A stretch of DNA of 64,000 bases from Stenotrophomonas lacuserhaii (GTDB taxonomy: Bacteria; Pseudomonadota; Gammaproteobacteria; Xanthomonadales; Xanthomonadaceae), in contig NZ_JACSQS010000003.1 in the NCBI RefSeq assembly GCF_014836545.1, positions 1 through 64,000 on the forward strand, written 5' to 3'. Each line of letters opens with the position of its first letter. Within the stretch, counting starts at the first letter, position 1. The notes beneath the pieces are model-generated. The model worked only from the letters and a program-made list of their open reading frames with translations, was not told the origin of the DNA and did not search any database. The position numbers and the translations under genes are program-made. Below are positions 28,468 through 37,942 of this stretch, piece by piece.

Positions 28468-28485
28468 GTTGACATCGTTGTCAAC
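28468..28485. promoter_or_regulatory. LacI-type operator overlapping a -35 box of the plus-strand nag genes
   Basis: GTTGACA (28468-28474), TCGT, TGTCAAC (28479-28485): perfect 7-bp arms and the same TGACA/TGTCA half-sites as the site near nagP. TTGACA within the left arm is a perfect -35 hexamer. A weak -10 (TCATAT) follows 17 bases later, about 50 bases before the kinase start. Confidence 0.65.
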
Positions 28486-28545
28486 ACGGCTTCATATTCC
28501 GCTCAACGGCGGGTCACCCATGGCCCGCACTCCGCAGGAGCCCGC

Positions 28546-29565
28546 GTGACCGCTGCCAGCCATCCCGCACCCACCCACGTCCTCTCCACTGCAGCGCCGG
28601 GCTTCCTGGCCGCGGACGTCGGTGGCACCCATGTCCGGGTGGCCCGCGTAGAGGCGAGCGGCGACGCCGCGCATCCGGTACGCGTGCTGGACTACCGCAA
28701 GTACCGCAATGCCGATCATCCCGGCCTGGGCGCGATCCTTTCCGACTTCCTCGGCGACGGCATGCGTCCGGCGCATTGCGTGGTGGCCACCGCCGGCTAC
28801 GCCCGCGAAGACGGCACGGTGATCACCGCGAACGTGCCCTGGCCGCTGTCGGCGCGCCAGCTGGAAACCGAGGTCGGGGTGCAGCACGTGCACATCGTCA
28901 ACGATTTCGAAGCCGTGGCCCACGCGGCGGCCCAGGTCGATGCGAGCGGCGTGCTGCAGCTGTGCGGGCCGGACAGCGCGCCGATCGGCCCCACGCTGGT
29001 GGTGGGACCGGGCACCGGACTGGGTGCGGCATTGTGGATTCCGACCGCGCATGGTCCGGTGGTGCTGGCAACCGAGGCCGGCCAGGCCAGCCTTGCCGCC
29101 AGCGATGAACTGGAAATGGCGATCCTGCGCCACATGCTGCGCGCACGCTCCCACGTGTCGGTGGAACATGCGCTGTCAGGCCCCGGCCTGATCAACCTGT
29201 ACACCGCGCTGTGCGCACTGGAAGACCACCCCGCCGTGCTGGGCACCCCCGATGCGGTGACCGCTGCCGCCATCGCGGGCACCGACGCATTGGCACGCAG
29301 GGCACTGGACGTGTTCTGCGGCCTGCTCGGCAGCACCGTCGGCGACATGGCCCTGCTGTACGGCGCCCATGGTGGCGTCTACCTGGCCGGCGGCATCCTG
29401 CCGAAGATCCGCGATTACCTGCGCGCCAGCACCTTCGTGGCGCGCTATCTCAACAAGGGACCGATGAGCGAAGCGCTGCAGCGGATCCCGGTGAAGGTGG
29501 TCGAACATGGGCAGTTGGGCGTCATCGGCGCGGCCAGCTGGTATCTCGGCCAGCAACCCCGCTGA
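28546..29565 (+). CDS. nagK: glucokinase-family kinase, probable N-acetylglucosamine kinase
   Basis: ATP-dependent sugar kinase of the glucokinase (not ROK) family, 339 residues. Phosphate-binding LAADVGGTHVRVARV lies at about 21-35. Other landmarks are HIVNDFEAVAHAA (sugar-binding Asn-Asp), LVVGPGTGLGAALW and GGVYLAGGILPKI. Position opposite nagP and before the receptor and hexosaminidase argues for GlcNAc as substrate; glucose activity is not excluded. The frame is open far upstream. I chose GTG 28546 because GGAG lies five bases before it and the DVGGT motif then falls at the usual distance. Confidence 0.85.
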   Translation: MTAASHPAPTHVLSTAAPGFLAADVGGTHVRVARVEASGDAAHPVRVLDYRKYRNADHPGLGAILSDFLGDGMRPAHCVVATAGYAREDGTVITANVPWPLSARQLETEVGVQHVHIVNDFEAVAHAAAQVDASGVLQLCGPDSAPIGPTLVVGPGTGLGAALWIPTAHGPVVLATEAGQASLAASDELEMAILRHMLRARSHVSVEHALSGPGLINLYTALCALEDHPAVLGTPDAVTAAAIAGTDALARRALDVFCGLLGSTVGDMALLYGAHGGVYLAGGILPKIRDYLRASTFVARYLNKGPMSEALQRIPVKVVEHGQLGVIGAASWYLGQQPR

Positions 29566-29731
29566 CCTCGCGGCGCGCTGGAGCGCGTGGCGGCCTGAAC
29601 GAACGAGGCGGTACCCGGAACACGCAGCACGCTGTACCCGGAACACCCGACCCGCCGGCCGCGGCGAGGTCGTACGAAAGCAACAACCACGCGCCGACGC
29701 GGCGAAACTTCGTGTGATGAGGAGAGACATC
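29566..29731. other. kinase-receptor spacer
   Basis: A 166-base spacer with no palindrome or strong promoter recognised. The receptor is probably expressed by read-through from the kinase promoter. Confidence 0.4.
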
Positions 29732-32362
29732 ATGAACACCCGCAAGTCCGTACTTTCGGCCGCCATCGTCGGCTGCCTGGCTTTCAGTGCCCACGCCCAG
29801 CAGACCCAGACAGCGCAGGACCTGGACACGATCACCGTGGTCGGCATCCGCGCCAGCCTGGAAAAGTCGCTGGATACCAAGCGCAACAACGTTGGTGTGT
29901 CCGAAGCGATCACCGCCGAGGACATCGGCAAGTTCCCCAGCACCAATGTCGCCGAAGCGCTGTCGCAGATTCCCGGCGTCACCCTGGATCGCCGCTTCGG
30001 CCAAGGCGAGCGGGTCAGCATCGACGGCACCGATCCCAGCCTCAACCTGTCCTTCCTGGATGGCCACCCGGTCGCTCAGGCCATCTGGCTGTATGGCGAG
30101 CAGCCCAACCGCGGCTTCGACTACACCCTGCTGTCGCCGCAGATCCTCGGCCGCGCGGAGATCATCAAGTCTTCCGAAGCACGCCTGACCGAAGGCAGCC
30201 TCGGCGGTACCGTGCTGATGCACACCCGCCAGCCGCTGGACCTGAAGAAGAACGAAGTGGCCGCCTCTGTAGGCTACAGCTACAGCCAGCAGGCCAGCGA
30301 AGGCAAGCCGAACGCTTCGGCGCTGTACAGCTGGAAGAACGACGACGAAACGTTCGGCATCGCCGTTTCCGCACAGCACTATGAAGAGGCGATCGACCGC
30401 CAGGGCATCGAAGTGTTCGGCTACGCCAAGGCCAGCAGCTTCACCAACGCAACGGGCGTGGCCGGCGATGTCGACGTGCCGAACTCGATCAATGCGGCCT
30501 GGTTCCAGCAGGAGCGCAAGCGCGACAGCGCCGTGGTCAACCTGCAGTTCAAGCCGAACGAAGACCTCGAGTTCAACCTCAGTGGCCTGTACATCAAGGA
30601 AAACTTCGACAACTACAACCAGTCGATGTACTCCTTCCTGACCTGGAACGACGGCACCCGCAACGCCATCGACCAGCTCGGCGGCGTGCGCAACGGCGTG
30701 GCCACCAGCGGCCACTCCAATGCCAATGCCGATGCCACCAGCGGCACCGTCATCTATGACAACAATGTGCGCGAATCCGAAGTCACCACCAAGGGCCTGG
30801 ACCTGCGTGGCGCCTGGAAGGGCGAGGGCTGGGGCGTCAACGGCCAGGTCGGCCAGAGCAAGTCCGAAAACAAGAACCTTGCGCAGTACTTCATCGAACC
30901 GGTCTACAACGGCGCCTACAGCTGGAGCGTGGATGACGGCCTGACCTTCGAAGACCCGGCCGGCGCGCGTGACCCGGCCAACTGGGGCGCTCCGGGCGGC
31001 TGGCTCGGCAACAACGGCATCTTCGCCACCGACAGCAAGGACACCTACGCGCAGCTGGACTTCAACGTGCAGTTCGACAGCGTGTTCAACCAGCTGCAGT
31101 TCGGCGTGCGCCACGGCAAGCACGAAGAAAACTTCGAGCTCAACGTGTACGGCGGCGTGCGTACCGGCACCCTGGCCGACGTCGGCACCATCGGCCTGAC
31201 CGACGGCATCCAGGGCTTCGGTGACGACCAGTCGCACCACATCCAGGTGGGCCGGGACAACGTGCTGGCCTGGGTCAAGGGCAGCCCGCTGGACTTCGCC
31301 AACCCGGATCCGTCCAGCTACCTCAACAACAGCTGGGCGCTGGAGCAGACCAACAACGCCGCCTATGCGCAGTTGAACTTCTCCAACGGCCCGCTGCGCG
31401 GCAACGTCGGCGTGCGCTACGTCGACTCCAAGACCGACGGCAGCGGCTTCGTCTACGGCGGCACGCCGACCCTGACCGACCTGGACAGCAAGTGGCAGAC
31501 CCGGAGCAAGAAGGAAGACTTCGTGCTGCCCTCGGTGAGCCTAGCCTGGGACACCGACAGCGACTGGGTGTTCCGTTTCTCCGGTGCGAAGGTGATCGCC
31601 TGGGCGCCGTACAACCAGATGGTCAACAACACCTTCCTCAACGATACCCAGCTGACCGGTTCGGGCGGCAACGCCGACCTGTCGCCGTATGAGTCGTGGA
31701 ACTTCAACGCGTCAGCCGAGTACTACTTCGCGCCGCAGGCAGTCGTGGCGTGGTCGATCTTCTACAAGAAGATCGAGAACTACATCGACACCTCGGCCAC
31801 CATCGAGCGCCAGTACAACTCGATCCGCGATACCTCGCCGCTGACCTGGGACAGCATCGTGGGCACCAACGGCTGCACCGCCGATGGTTACTGCGACTAC
31901 AGCATCCAGCGTCCGCGCAATGCCGGCAGTGGCCACGTCAAGGGCTTCAACCTGAGCTTCCAGCAGCCCTTCGGCGAGAGCGGCTTCGGCCTGACCGGCA
32001 ACTACACCTACGCCAACGGCGAGAACAACACCGGTGATCCGCTGCCCTACCAGTCGCGCAATGCCGTGGCCTTCAGCCCGTACTACGAAAAGGGCCCGCT
32101 AAATGCCCGCCTGACCTACAACTGGCGTGACAGCTACCTGGCCGGCGGCTACGTGGCCGGCGCAGCGCCGGCAAGCGTGGACGACTACGCCGAACTGGGC
32201 GCCAGCATCGGTTACACCTTCAACGAGAACTGGTCGCTCAACATCGACGCGCAGAACCTGCTGGACGAGACCTACTTCCAGTACCTGGGCGACAAGGAGC
32301 ACCTGGCCGGCAAGTACAAGAGTGGCCGCCGCTACATGGCCACGGTGCACTTCAAGTTCTAA
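29732..32362 (+). CDS. TonB-dependent receptor of the GlcNAc/chitooligosaccharide locus
   Basis: An 876-residue outer-membrane receptor with signal peptide (cleavage near SAHAQ), a TonB-box-like DTITVVGIRASLEKSL, a plug (VSEAITAEDIGKFPSTNVAEALSQIPG, GGTVLMHTRQP) and a barrel ending in GRRYMATVHFKF. The plug pattern is typical of the Xanthomonas/Caulobacter-type carbohydrate receptors. Its place between the kinase and GH20 genes indicates import of chitooligosaccharides or GlcNAc-containing glycans into the periplasm. ATG 29732 has GGAGAG six bases upstream; longer in-frame starts lack a signal peptide. Confidence 0.9.
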   Translation: MNTRKSVLSAAIVGCLAFSAHAQQTQTAQDLDTITVVGIRASLEKSLDTKRNNVGVSEAITAEDIGKFPSTNVAEALSQIPGVTLDRRFGQGERVSIDGTDPSLNLSFLDGHPVAQAIWLYGEQPNRGFDYTLLSPQILGRAEIIKSSEARLTEGSLGGTVLMHTRQPLDLKKNEVAASVGYSYSQQASEGKPNASALYSWKNDDETFGIAVSAQHYEEAIDRQGIEVFGYAKASSFTNATGVAGDVDVPNSINAAWFQQERKRDSAVVNLQFKPNEDLEFNLSGLYIKENFDNYNQSMYSFLTWNDGTRNAIDQLGGVRNGVATSGHSNANADATSGTVIYDNNVRESEVTTKGLDLRGAWKGEGWGVNGQVGQSKSENKNLAQYFIEPVYNGAYSWSVDDGLTFEDPAGARDPANWGAPGGWLGNNGIFATDSKDTYAQLDFNVQFDSVFNQLQFGVRHGKHEENFELNVYGGVRTGTLADVGTIGLTDGIQGFGDDQSHHIQVGRDNVLAWVKGSPLDFANPDPSSYLNNSWALEQTNNAAYAQLNFSNGPLRGNVGVRYVDSKTDGSGFVYGGTPTLTDLDSKWQTRSKKEDFVLPSVSLAWDTDSDWVFRFSGAKVIAWAPYNQMVNNTFLNDTQLTGSGGNADLSPYESWNFNASAEYYFAPQAVVAWSIFYKKIENYIDTSATIERQYNSIRDTSPLTWDSIVGTNGCTADGYCDYSIQRPRNAGSGHVKGFNLSFQQPFGESGFGLTGNYTYANGENNTGDPLPYQSRNAVAFSPYYEKGPLNARLTYNWRDSYLAGGYVAGAAPASVDDYAELGASIGYTFNENWSLNIDAQNLLDETYFQYLGDKEHLAGKYKSGRRYMATVHFKF

Positions 32363-32385
32363 GCTGCAGCTGGCAATGTCCCATC

Positions 32386-32415
32386 GCAACGGGCCCGGTC
32401 ATCCGGGCCCGTTGC
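32386..32415. terminator. 13-bp GC-rich hairpin between receptor and hexosaminidase genes
   Basis: GCAACGGGCCCGG (32386-32398) pairs perfectly with CCGGGCCCGTTGC (32403-32415) around TCAT. No T-tract follows. It may act as a partial terminator or an mRNA-stabilising hairpin that sets receptor:hexosaminidase ratio rather than a full stop. Confidence 0.6.
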
Positions 32416-32483
32416 ATGATGGGGACGGTAAAACGGGAGGCACCGGCCAAACGTCGGCGCCCCGCCACCACAGGAGTCACCTG

Positions 32484-34808
32484 ATGCGCTTCACCTCCCT
32501 GGCCCCGCTGCTGCTGTGCCTGGCCATCGCGCCGCTGGCGCGCGCCGCCGATGCACCGGCCATCGACAACGCCCCCGGCCCATTGCTGCGCGACGGCAGC
32601 CTGCCGCTCATTCCCGCACCGGCCCACGTGGAACGCCTCGATGGCGCGCCCTTCAAGGTGGAAGCCAGCACCCCGGTCTGGGCGCGCGGCGACGCGGCCA
32701 CGCGCGTGGCACGCCAGTTCAGCACGCTGTTGCGCGACAGCGGCGGCCCCACCCTGCCGGTCAAGAACGGGTACGGCAAGAACGGCGTCAACTTCGTGCT
32801 CGACACCGCGCTGAAGACCGGCGCCGAAGGCTACCAGCTGCGCTCCAACGGCGACGGTGTGACCGTTGCCGCGGCTACCGAAGCCGGCCTGTTCTACGGG
32901 GCGGCGACGTTGTCGCAACTGTTCACCAGCAACACCGACGGTGCCCTGCAGGCACTACGCATCGACGATGCCCCGCGCTTCAGCTGGCGCGGCCTGATGT
33001 TGGATTCGGCGCGGCACTTCCAGAGCCTGGACGAGATCAAGCAGGTGCTCGATGCGATGGCCGCGCACAAGCTCAATACTTTCCACTGGCATCTCACCGA
33101 TGACCAGGGCTGGCGCATGGAGATCAAGCGCTACCCGAAACTGACCGAGGTCGGCAGCTGCCGCATCCCGGCCGGTGACGGTGGCCGCGATCCGGCCACC
33201 GGTGCACCGCGCCCTTACTGCGGCTTCTATACCCAGCAGCAGATCCGCGAGGTCATCGCCTACGCCGCCGCGCTGCATATCCAGGTGATCCCGGAGATCG
33301 ACGTGCCCGGCCACGCGACCGCCGCCATTGCCGCCTACCCCGAGCTGGGCGTACTGGATACGCCGTTGCAACCGCTGAGCGAATGGGGCGTGTTCCCCAA
33401 CCTGTTCAACACCGAGGAAAGCACGTTCACCTTCCTTGAAAACGTGCTGGAAGAAGTCATCGCCCTGTTCCCGTCGAGCTACGTGCATGTGGGCGGCGAT
33501 GAAGCGGTGAAGGACCACTGGATCGCCTCGGCGCGTGTGCAGCAGCGCATGCGCGAACTGGGCGCCAGCGATGAAATGCAGATGCAGAGCCACCTGATCA
33601 AGCGTCTGGAAACCTTCCTGGAACAGCACGACCGGCGCCTGATCGGCTGGGATGAAATTCTCGAAGGCGGCCTGCCGCCGCAGGCCACGGTGATGTCCTG
33701 GCGTGGTACCGAGGGTGGCCTGAAGGCGGCCAGCGAAGGCCACGACGTGGTGATGTCGCCGGTCACCGACATGTACATGGATTACCTGCAGACCTCATCG
33801 CCGAACGAGCCGCCGGGCCGTCCGTTGCTCACCACGCTGGCGCGTACCTACGCCTTCGAGCCGGTGCCGGCCACGCTGGCGGCGGACAAGAAGCACCACA
33901 TCCTCGGCCTGCAGGCCAACATGTTCACCGAACACACGCGCAGCTACCACCGCCTGCAGCACAACCTGTTCCCGCGCCTGGCCGCCGTGGCCGAAACCGG
34001 CTGGAGTCCGGTGCAGCAGCGTGATTTCCGCGACTTCCTGGCCCGCCTGCCTGCGCAGCTGCAGCGCTATCGTGCATGGGGGCTTGCGTATGCGCAGACC
34101 CCGTTCGAGGTAGCCGTCGAGCATCAGGACGACCGGCGCGTCGGCAGCGTGCGGGTCAGCCTGGCCAATCCACTCGGCTACGAAGTGCGTTATCGCACCG
34201 ATGGCCAGCCGGTGACCGCAGACTCGACGCTGTACAAGACGCCGCTGCAGGCCACGGTGCCGGTGACCGTGCACGCTGCCGCGTTCTTCAACGGCAAGCC
34301 GCTGGCTGCCGCACCCAGCGTGGCCGCGTTCACTGCGCAGTCGCTGCTGACCCGCCGCGACGACGAACTGCTGACCTGCCCCGGCCCGGGCCAGCTGCTG
34401 CTGCGACTGGAAGATGACGGCCCGGCTGACGGTGCGCGCGCGGTATTCAACGTCAACATCTTCAACCCGTGCTGGCGCTGGGCCGATGCCGATCTCACCG
34501 GAATCCGCACGCTGAAGGTCCGTGCTGGCCGCATTCCCTATTACTTCCAGCTGGCCCACGATGAACCGCAGCGCAAGTTCGAAGCGGCCAGGCGGGCACA
34601 CGGTGAAATGAAGGTCCGCCGCGGCGACTGCACCGGCCCGGCATTGGCCGAAGTGCCGTTGCCCGCCCAGGTGGGTGCCGATGGATTCGTCACCCTGCAA
34701 GCGGCATTGCCCAAGCAGGTGGCCGGCAAGGGCGACCTGTGCATCAGCTTCACCGGTGACACCCGTCCGGCGATGTGGGTGCTGGATGAAGTGACCCTGG
34801 CCCGGTAG
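32484..34808 (+). CDS. nahA: beta-N-acetylhexosaminidase, GH20, exported
   Basis: Releases terminal GlcNAc from chitooligosaccharides or glycans, probably in the periplasm. The 774-residue precursor has a signal peptide (cleavage near ARAAD), an N-terminal GH20b domain, and the catalytic TIM barrel starting RFSWRGLMLDSARHFQS. Substrate-assisted catalytic Asp339-Glu340 lie in HVGGDEAVKDHW. A C-terminal extension (TDGQPVTADSTLY and after) resembles the beta-sandwich tail of large bacterial GH20 enzymes. ATG 32484 has AGGAG seven bases upstream. The stop TAG lies within GTAG followed by CGCCGCGGCGCC, a degenerate SMAG-like hairpin. Confidence 0.94.
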   Translation: MRFTSLAPLLLCLAIAPLARAADAPAIDNAPGPLLRDGSLPLIPAPAHVERLDGAPFKVEASTPVWARGDAATRVARQFSTLLRDSGGPTLPVKNGYGKNGVNFVLDTALKTGAEGYQLRSNGDGVTVAAATEAGLFYGAATLSQLFTSNTDGALQALRIDDAPRFSWRGLMLDSARHFQSLDEIKQVLDAMAAHKLNTFHWHLTDDQGWRMEIKRYPKLTEVGSCRIPAGDGGRDPATGAPRPYCGFYTQQQIREVIAYAAALHIQVIPEIDVPGHATAAIAAYPELGVLDTPLQPLSEWGVFPNLFNTEESTFTFLENVLEEVIALFPSSYVHVGGDEAVKDHWIASARVQQRMRELGASDEMQMQSHLIKRLETFLEQHDRRLIGWDEILEGGLPPQATVMSWRGTEGGLKAASEGHDVVMSPVTDMYMDYLQTSSPNEPPGRPLLTTLARTYAFEPVPATLAADKKHHILGLQANMFTEHTRSYHRLQHNLFPRLAAVAETGWSPVQQRDFRDFLARLPAQLQRYRAWGLAYAQTPFEVAVEHQDDRRVGSVRVSLANPLGYEVRYRTDGQPVTADSTLYKTPLQATVPVTVHAAAFFNGKPLAAAPSVAAFTAQSLLTRRDDELLTCPGPGQLLLRLEDDGPADGARAVFNVNIFNPCWRWADADLTGIRTLKVRAGRIPYYFQLAHDEPQRKFEAARRAHGEMKVRRGDCTGPALAEVPLPAQVGADGFVTLQAALPKQVAGKGDLCISFTGDTRPAMWVLDEVTLAR

Positions 34809-34829
34809 CGCCGCGGCGCCGGTCGACGG

Positions 34830-35216
34830 TCAGCCGCGCAGGCGCAACAACAGGTCCCGCCACGGCGTCAGCGCCGTGGCGAGGCCGGCCACGACGCCGA
34901 TGGTATTGGCCAGCGCATCGGCCGGATCGGCCATGCGGGTTTCGGTCAGCGCGCCCTGCGCGATCTCGATACCGACTCCCATCAGCACCAGGCCCGCGGC
35001 CACCCACAGCAGCGCGCGCCCGCGCTGGAACACCTGCACGGCACTGCCCCCCAGCAGGAAGTACGCAAGGAAATGCTCCAGCTTGTCACTGCCCTGCGGC
35101 AGCGCCAGCGGCGGCGGCGGGATCAGGCAGACCACGATCACCGTCACCACCGCGGCCAGCCACACGCACAGCCAGAACCGCCGATGGCGCAGTGGCTTGA
35201 GCCACTTGCCGCTCAC
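34830..35216 (-). CDS. VanZ-family membrane protein
   Basis: A 128-residue protein with four hydrophobic segments and the VanZ landmarks SDKLEHFLAYFLLGG and GIEIAQGALTETRMADPADALANTIGV. The biochemical function of VanZ-like proteins outside enterococcal vancomycin clusters is unknown. The GTG start overlaps the stop of the preceding methyltransferase (GTGA), so the two are translationally coupled. Confidence 0.8.
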   Translation of the reverse strand: MSGKWLKPLRHRRFWLCVWLAAVVTVIVVCLIPPPPLALPQGSDKLEHFLAYFLLGGSAVQVFQRGRALLWVAAGLVLMGVGIEIAQGALTETRMADPADALANTIGVVAGLATALTPWRDLLLRLRG

Positions 35217-36397
35217 AGCCGCCAGCTCAGGTCACCGAGTTCGAAGGACGGCTCGAAATCCACGTCGCGCTGCAGGCCGATCACCTGGAAGCGCTCGCCC
35301 ATGCCGCTGGGCAGGGTGAGCTTTTTCACCTCCTCACGCAGCTGCACGCGACCTACGTCGTCGGTGCGCTCATCGGCCAGCGCAAGCACCTGGTCCAGCC
35401 CGTTACCGAGCAGGAAACTGGCCTGGCTGCAGTAACCGGCCAGGTCGAAGCCGGCATGCAGGCCCGCTTCGGCCATGGCAGTGAAGTCCACCGAGGCGGT
35501 GATGTCCTGCAGGCCCGGCCACAGGTACACCTCGTTGTGTACGTGGTGGCGATAGAACGCACGCACGGTACCGTCATCGCGCTCCGGCAGGTAGTACTCG
35601 CCGCGGCTGTAACCGTAGTCCACGAACAGCATCGCGCCGCGTTTCAGTCCGCCGGCCACCGCCTGCAGCCAATAGGGAAGCTGCGGCAGCAGTTCGGACC
35701 GGTAGCCATCGGCGAACGGCTTGTCCAGGTAACGTTCCAGGTGCCGTACCGCGCCGTTGAGCAGCATGTCCGCTGGTGCCGTGGCGCGCACGAACTGATC
35801 GTTGGCGTCCAGCGCCACGGTTTCCTCGTACACCTCACCGGCGTTGATCACGAAGCGTGGCGTAGGCAGTGCATCGATCACCTCGTTGGCGAACACCACG
35901 CCTTCCCAGTCGTCGTCGAACGGCCGGTCCAGCCATTCCACGCGCCCGCCGATCTCCGCCGGCAGGTTCTGCTGCAACCGCTCGCGCTGGCGCTGGCGCA
36001 GGTCGGCGCTGGGCTCGAGGATCGCATAACGCGCCGGCAGCGCCTGCAGTTCCGCCAGCCGCAGCAGCAGCGCTTCGGCGAAGGCACCGGTACCCCCTCC
36101 GAGTTCAAGCAGGCGGGCCTGCGGTCCCAGCTGGCCGAACACCGGGGCCAGCGCATTTGCGACCGTGGCGGCGAACAGTCCGCCCATTTCAGGCGCAGTG
36201 GTGAAATCGCCGCTGGCGCCGAACTTGCTGGCGCCTGCGCTGTAATACCCCCAACCGGGTGTGTACAGGCACAGCTCCATGAAGCGCGAGAACGGGATCG
36301 CACCGCCCTGCGTACGGATTTCATCGCGCAGGGCGGCCGCCAGCTGTTCGCTATGGGCCAGGGCGTCGGTATCGGGCAGCGGAAGGGTGGACTGCAT
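35213..36397 (-). CDS. SAM-dependent methyltransferase, MidA/NDUFAF7 (DUF185) family
   Basis: A 394-residue class I methyltransferase related to mitochondrial NDUFAF7, which methylates an arginine of complex I subunit NDUFS2. Bacterial substrates are not established. Visible motifs are PFSRFMELCLYTPGWGYYS near the N-terminus, SAM-binding ARLLELGGGTGAFAEAL, VFANEVIDALP and LFVDYGYSRGEYY. ATG 36397 gives the family's usual N-terminus. It is divergent from the pteridine reductase gene with only 57 bases between starts, and overlaps the downstream VanZ gene. Confidence 0.87.
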   Translation of the reverse strand: MQSTLPLPDTDALAHSEQLAAALRDEIRTQGGAIPFSRFMELCLYTPGWGYYSAGASKFGASGDFTTAPEMGGLFAATVANALAPVFGQLGPQARLLELGGGTGAFAEALLLRLAELQALPARYAILEPSADLRQRQRERLQQNLPAEIGGRVEWLDRPFDDDWEGVVFANEVIDALPTPRFVINAGEVYEETVALDANDQFVRATAPADMLLNGAVRHLERYLDKPFADGYRSELLPQLPYWLQAVAGGLKRGAMLFVDYGYSRGEYYLPERDDGTVRAFYRHHVHNEVYLWPGLQDITASVDFTAMAEAGLHAGFDLAGYCSQASFLLGNGLDQVLALADERTDDVGRVQLREEVKKLTLPSGMGERFQVIGLQRDVDFEPSFELGDLSWRL

Positions 36398-36454
36398 GGC
36401 GTCTTCAAATGCGGTGACAATGATGCACAGGATAGCCGAGCCATGGAGTACCCG

Positions 36455-37192
36455 ATGACCCCTCCCGCCCCCGTGGCCCTGATCACCGGCAGCGCGCGCC
36501 GCATCGGTGCGGCCATTGCCGGTCATCTGCACCAGGCTGGCTACAACATCGTGCTGCACGCCAACCGCTCCAGCGACGAGCTGCAGCAGGCCGCTTTCGC
36601 GTTTGAACTGGCCCGGCCAGGCAGCGTGCTGGCACTGCAGGCCGACCTGCGCCAGGCTGATGCCCTGGCCGACCTGGTCGAACAGGCAGCGGCCCATTTC
36701 GGCAGGCTGGATGCGCTGGTCAACAATGCCTCCAACTTCTTCGCTACCCCGCTGGGGCAGATCACCGCCGAAGCCATCGATGACCTGTACGCGGTGAACG
36801 CCCGGGCGCCGCTGCTGCTGGGGCAGGCCGCCGCGCCCCACCTGCGTCGCAGCCACGGCAGCATCGTCAACCTCACCGACCTGCACGGCAGCCAGCCCAT
36901 GCGCGACCATCCCGCCTACTGCATGGCCAAGGCCGCGCTGGAAATGGTCACCCGCTCACTGGCGCTGGAGCTGGCGCCCAAGGTCCGGGTGAACGCGGTG
37001 GCCCCCGGCGCCATCCTGTGGCCGGAAAGCGGCAAGGATGATTTCGCCCGCGAGGCGCTGCTGGCGCGCACCCCGCTGGCGCGCATCGGCACGGTGGAAG
37101 AGATCGCCGAGGCGGTGCGCTGGCTGATCGCCGATGCCGGCTTCGTCACCGGCCATACGCTGCGGCTGGATGGCGGGCGCACGCTGTCCTGA
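36455..37192 (+). CDS. pteridine reductase (short-chain dehydrogenase, PTR1/FolM type)
   Basis: NADPH-dependent SDR of 245 residues, likely reducing dihydropterins or dihydrofolate. The cofactor motif TGSARRIGAAIA has Arg in the position typical of pteridine reductases rather than the plain TGxxxGIG. NNASNFFATPLG and the catalytic Tyr-x-x-x-Lys (HPAYCMAKAAL) follow. ATG 36455 is chosen over 36443 because GGAG lies six bases before it. A folate-pathway enzyme (FolK) is encoded nearby on the other strand. Confidence 0.86.
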   Translation: MTPPAPVALITGSARRIGAAIAGHLHQAGYNIVLHANRSSDELQQAAFAFELARPGSVLALQADLRQADALADLVEQAAAHFGRLDALVNNASNFFATPLGQITAEAIDDLYAVNARAPLLLGQAAAPHLRRSHGSIVNLTDLHGSQPMRDHPAYCMAKAALEMVTRSLALELAPKVRVNAVAPGAILWPESGKDDFAREALLARTPLARIGTVEEIAEAVRWLIADAGFVTGHTLRLDGGRTLS

Positions 37193-37253
37193 GCCGCCGG
37201 CTTCGGTCGTGCTGACCGCGGTGGGTGACCACTGGGAGGGGATGACGACTGGG

Positions 37254-37319
37254 GTGGGTGACGACCGTTGGTCGTCACTACCTTTGCCGCTGCGCTCGCC
37301 GAGCATGGCTCGGCGCTAC
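37254..37319. repeat. two SMAG/REP-like palindromes between convergent genes
   Basis: Element 1 has core TGACGACCGTTGGTCGTCA (37259-37277), preceded by GGTGGG and followed by CTAC. Element 2 (37297-37319) is CGCCGAGCATGGCTCGGCG ending CTAC. They separate the 3' ends of the pteridine reductase and folK genes, where they could act as a shared transcript end. Confidence 0.85.
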
Positions 37320-37355
37320 CGTTGCCTTCGGCGCGACCGCGCGCTCGCCGCTGCA

Positions 37356-37856
37356 TCAGCCCTCTCTGTCCGGACCCAGTTCCACCACCTCGAAGGCGTC
37401 GCCGAACTGGCGGTGGGCCCGCCACAGCGCCGCCAGGGGCAGCCCGCTGACCGGATCGACGAAGTCCGGTGCGATGTCGGCCAGCGGCTTGATCACGAAC
37501 GCATGCTTCAATTCCGGACGGGGAATGCGCAGGTGCCCCGGCCCTTCCACGATCAGATCGCCGTAGAACACCACGTCGATGTCCAGGGTCCGGTCGGAAA
37601 AGCGCGGCCCGCTGCGATCACGCCCGTGCCGGTGTTCCAGCGCATGCGCCCACGCGTCCAGCGTGTCCAGGTCCAGATCGGTTTCGATGGCCACCGCATT
37701 GTTGAGGAACGCCGGGCCGTCAAAGCCCACCGCCGCGGTGCGGTAGGCCGGAGAGACGGTGATGGCGCCAAAACGTTCCGCCAAGGCGGCCACGGCGGCA
37801 TGCAGGTGACGGCGGGGCTGGACATTGCTGCCCAGGCTGAGGAGCACGGTGGTCAT
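37356..37856 (-). CDS. folK: 2-amino-4-hydroxy-6-hydroxymethyldihydropteridine diphosphokinase
   Basis: Transfers pyrophosphate from ATP to hydroxymethyldihydropterin in folate synthesis. The 166-residue protein carries VLLSLGSNVQPRRHL at the N-terminus, FLNNAVAIET, the signature GPRFSDRTLDIDVVFYGD, and IPRPELKHAFVIKPLADIAP. ATG 37856 (MTTVLLSLGSN) is preferred, although ATG 37865 (MIRMTTV) is only three codons upstream. Confidence 0.93.
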   Translation of the reverse strand: MTTVLLSLGSNVQPRRHLHAAVAALAERFGAITVSPAYRTAAVGFDGPAFLNNAVAIETDLDLDTLDAWAHALEHRHGRDRSGPRFSDRTLDIDVVFYGDLIVEGPGHLRIPRPELKHAFVIKPLADIAPDFVDPVSGLPLAALWRAHRQFGDAFEVVELGPDREG

Positions 37857-37942
37857 GCGGATCATCGGGTGGCAGGGGGGAGGTAATGTCTTCATCACGG
37901 CATCACCCGTACCATTGGACCGCACTTGATGGGACGATGCCA

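Noticed and set aside
26308..28545. Long 5' extension of the GlcNAc kinase frame (over 700 codons) as part of a fusion protein
   Set aside because: The extension runs antisense through the regulator and transporter genes and the operator region; the kinase motifs fit a start at 28546.
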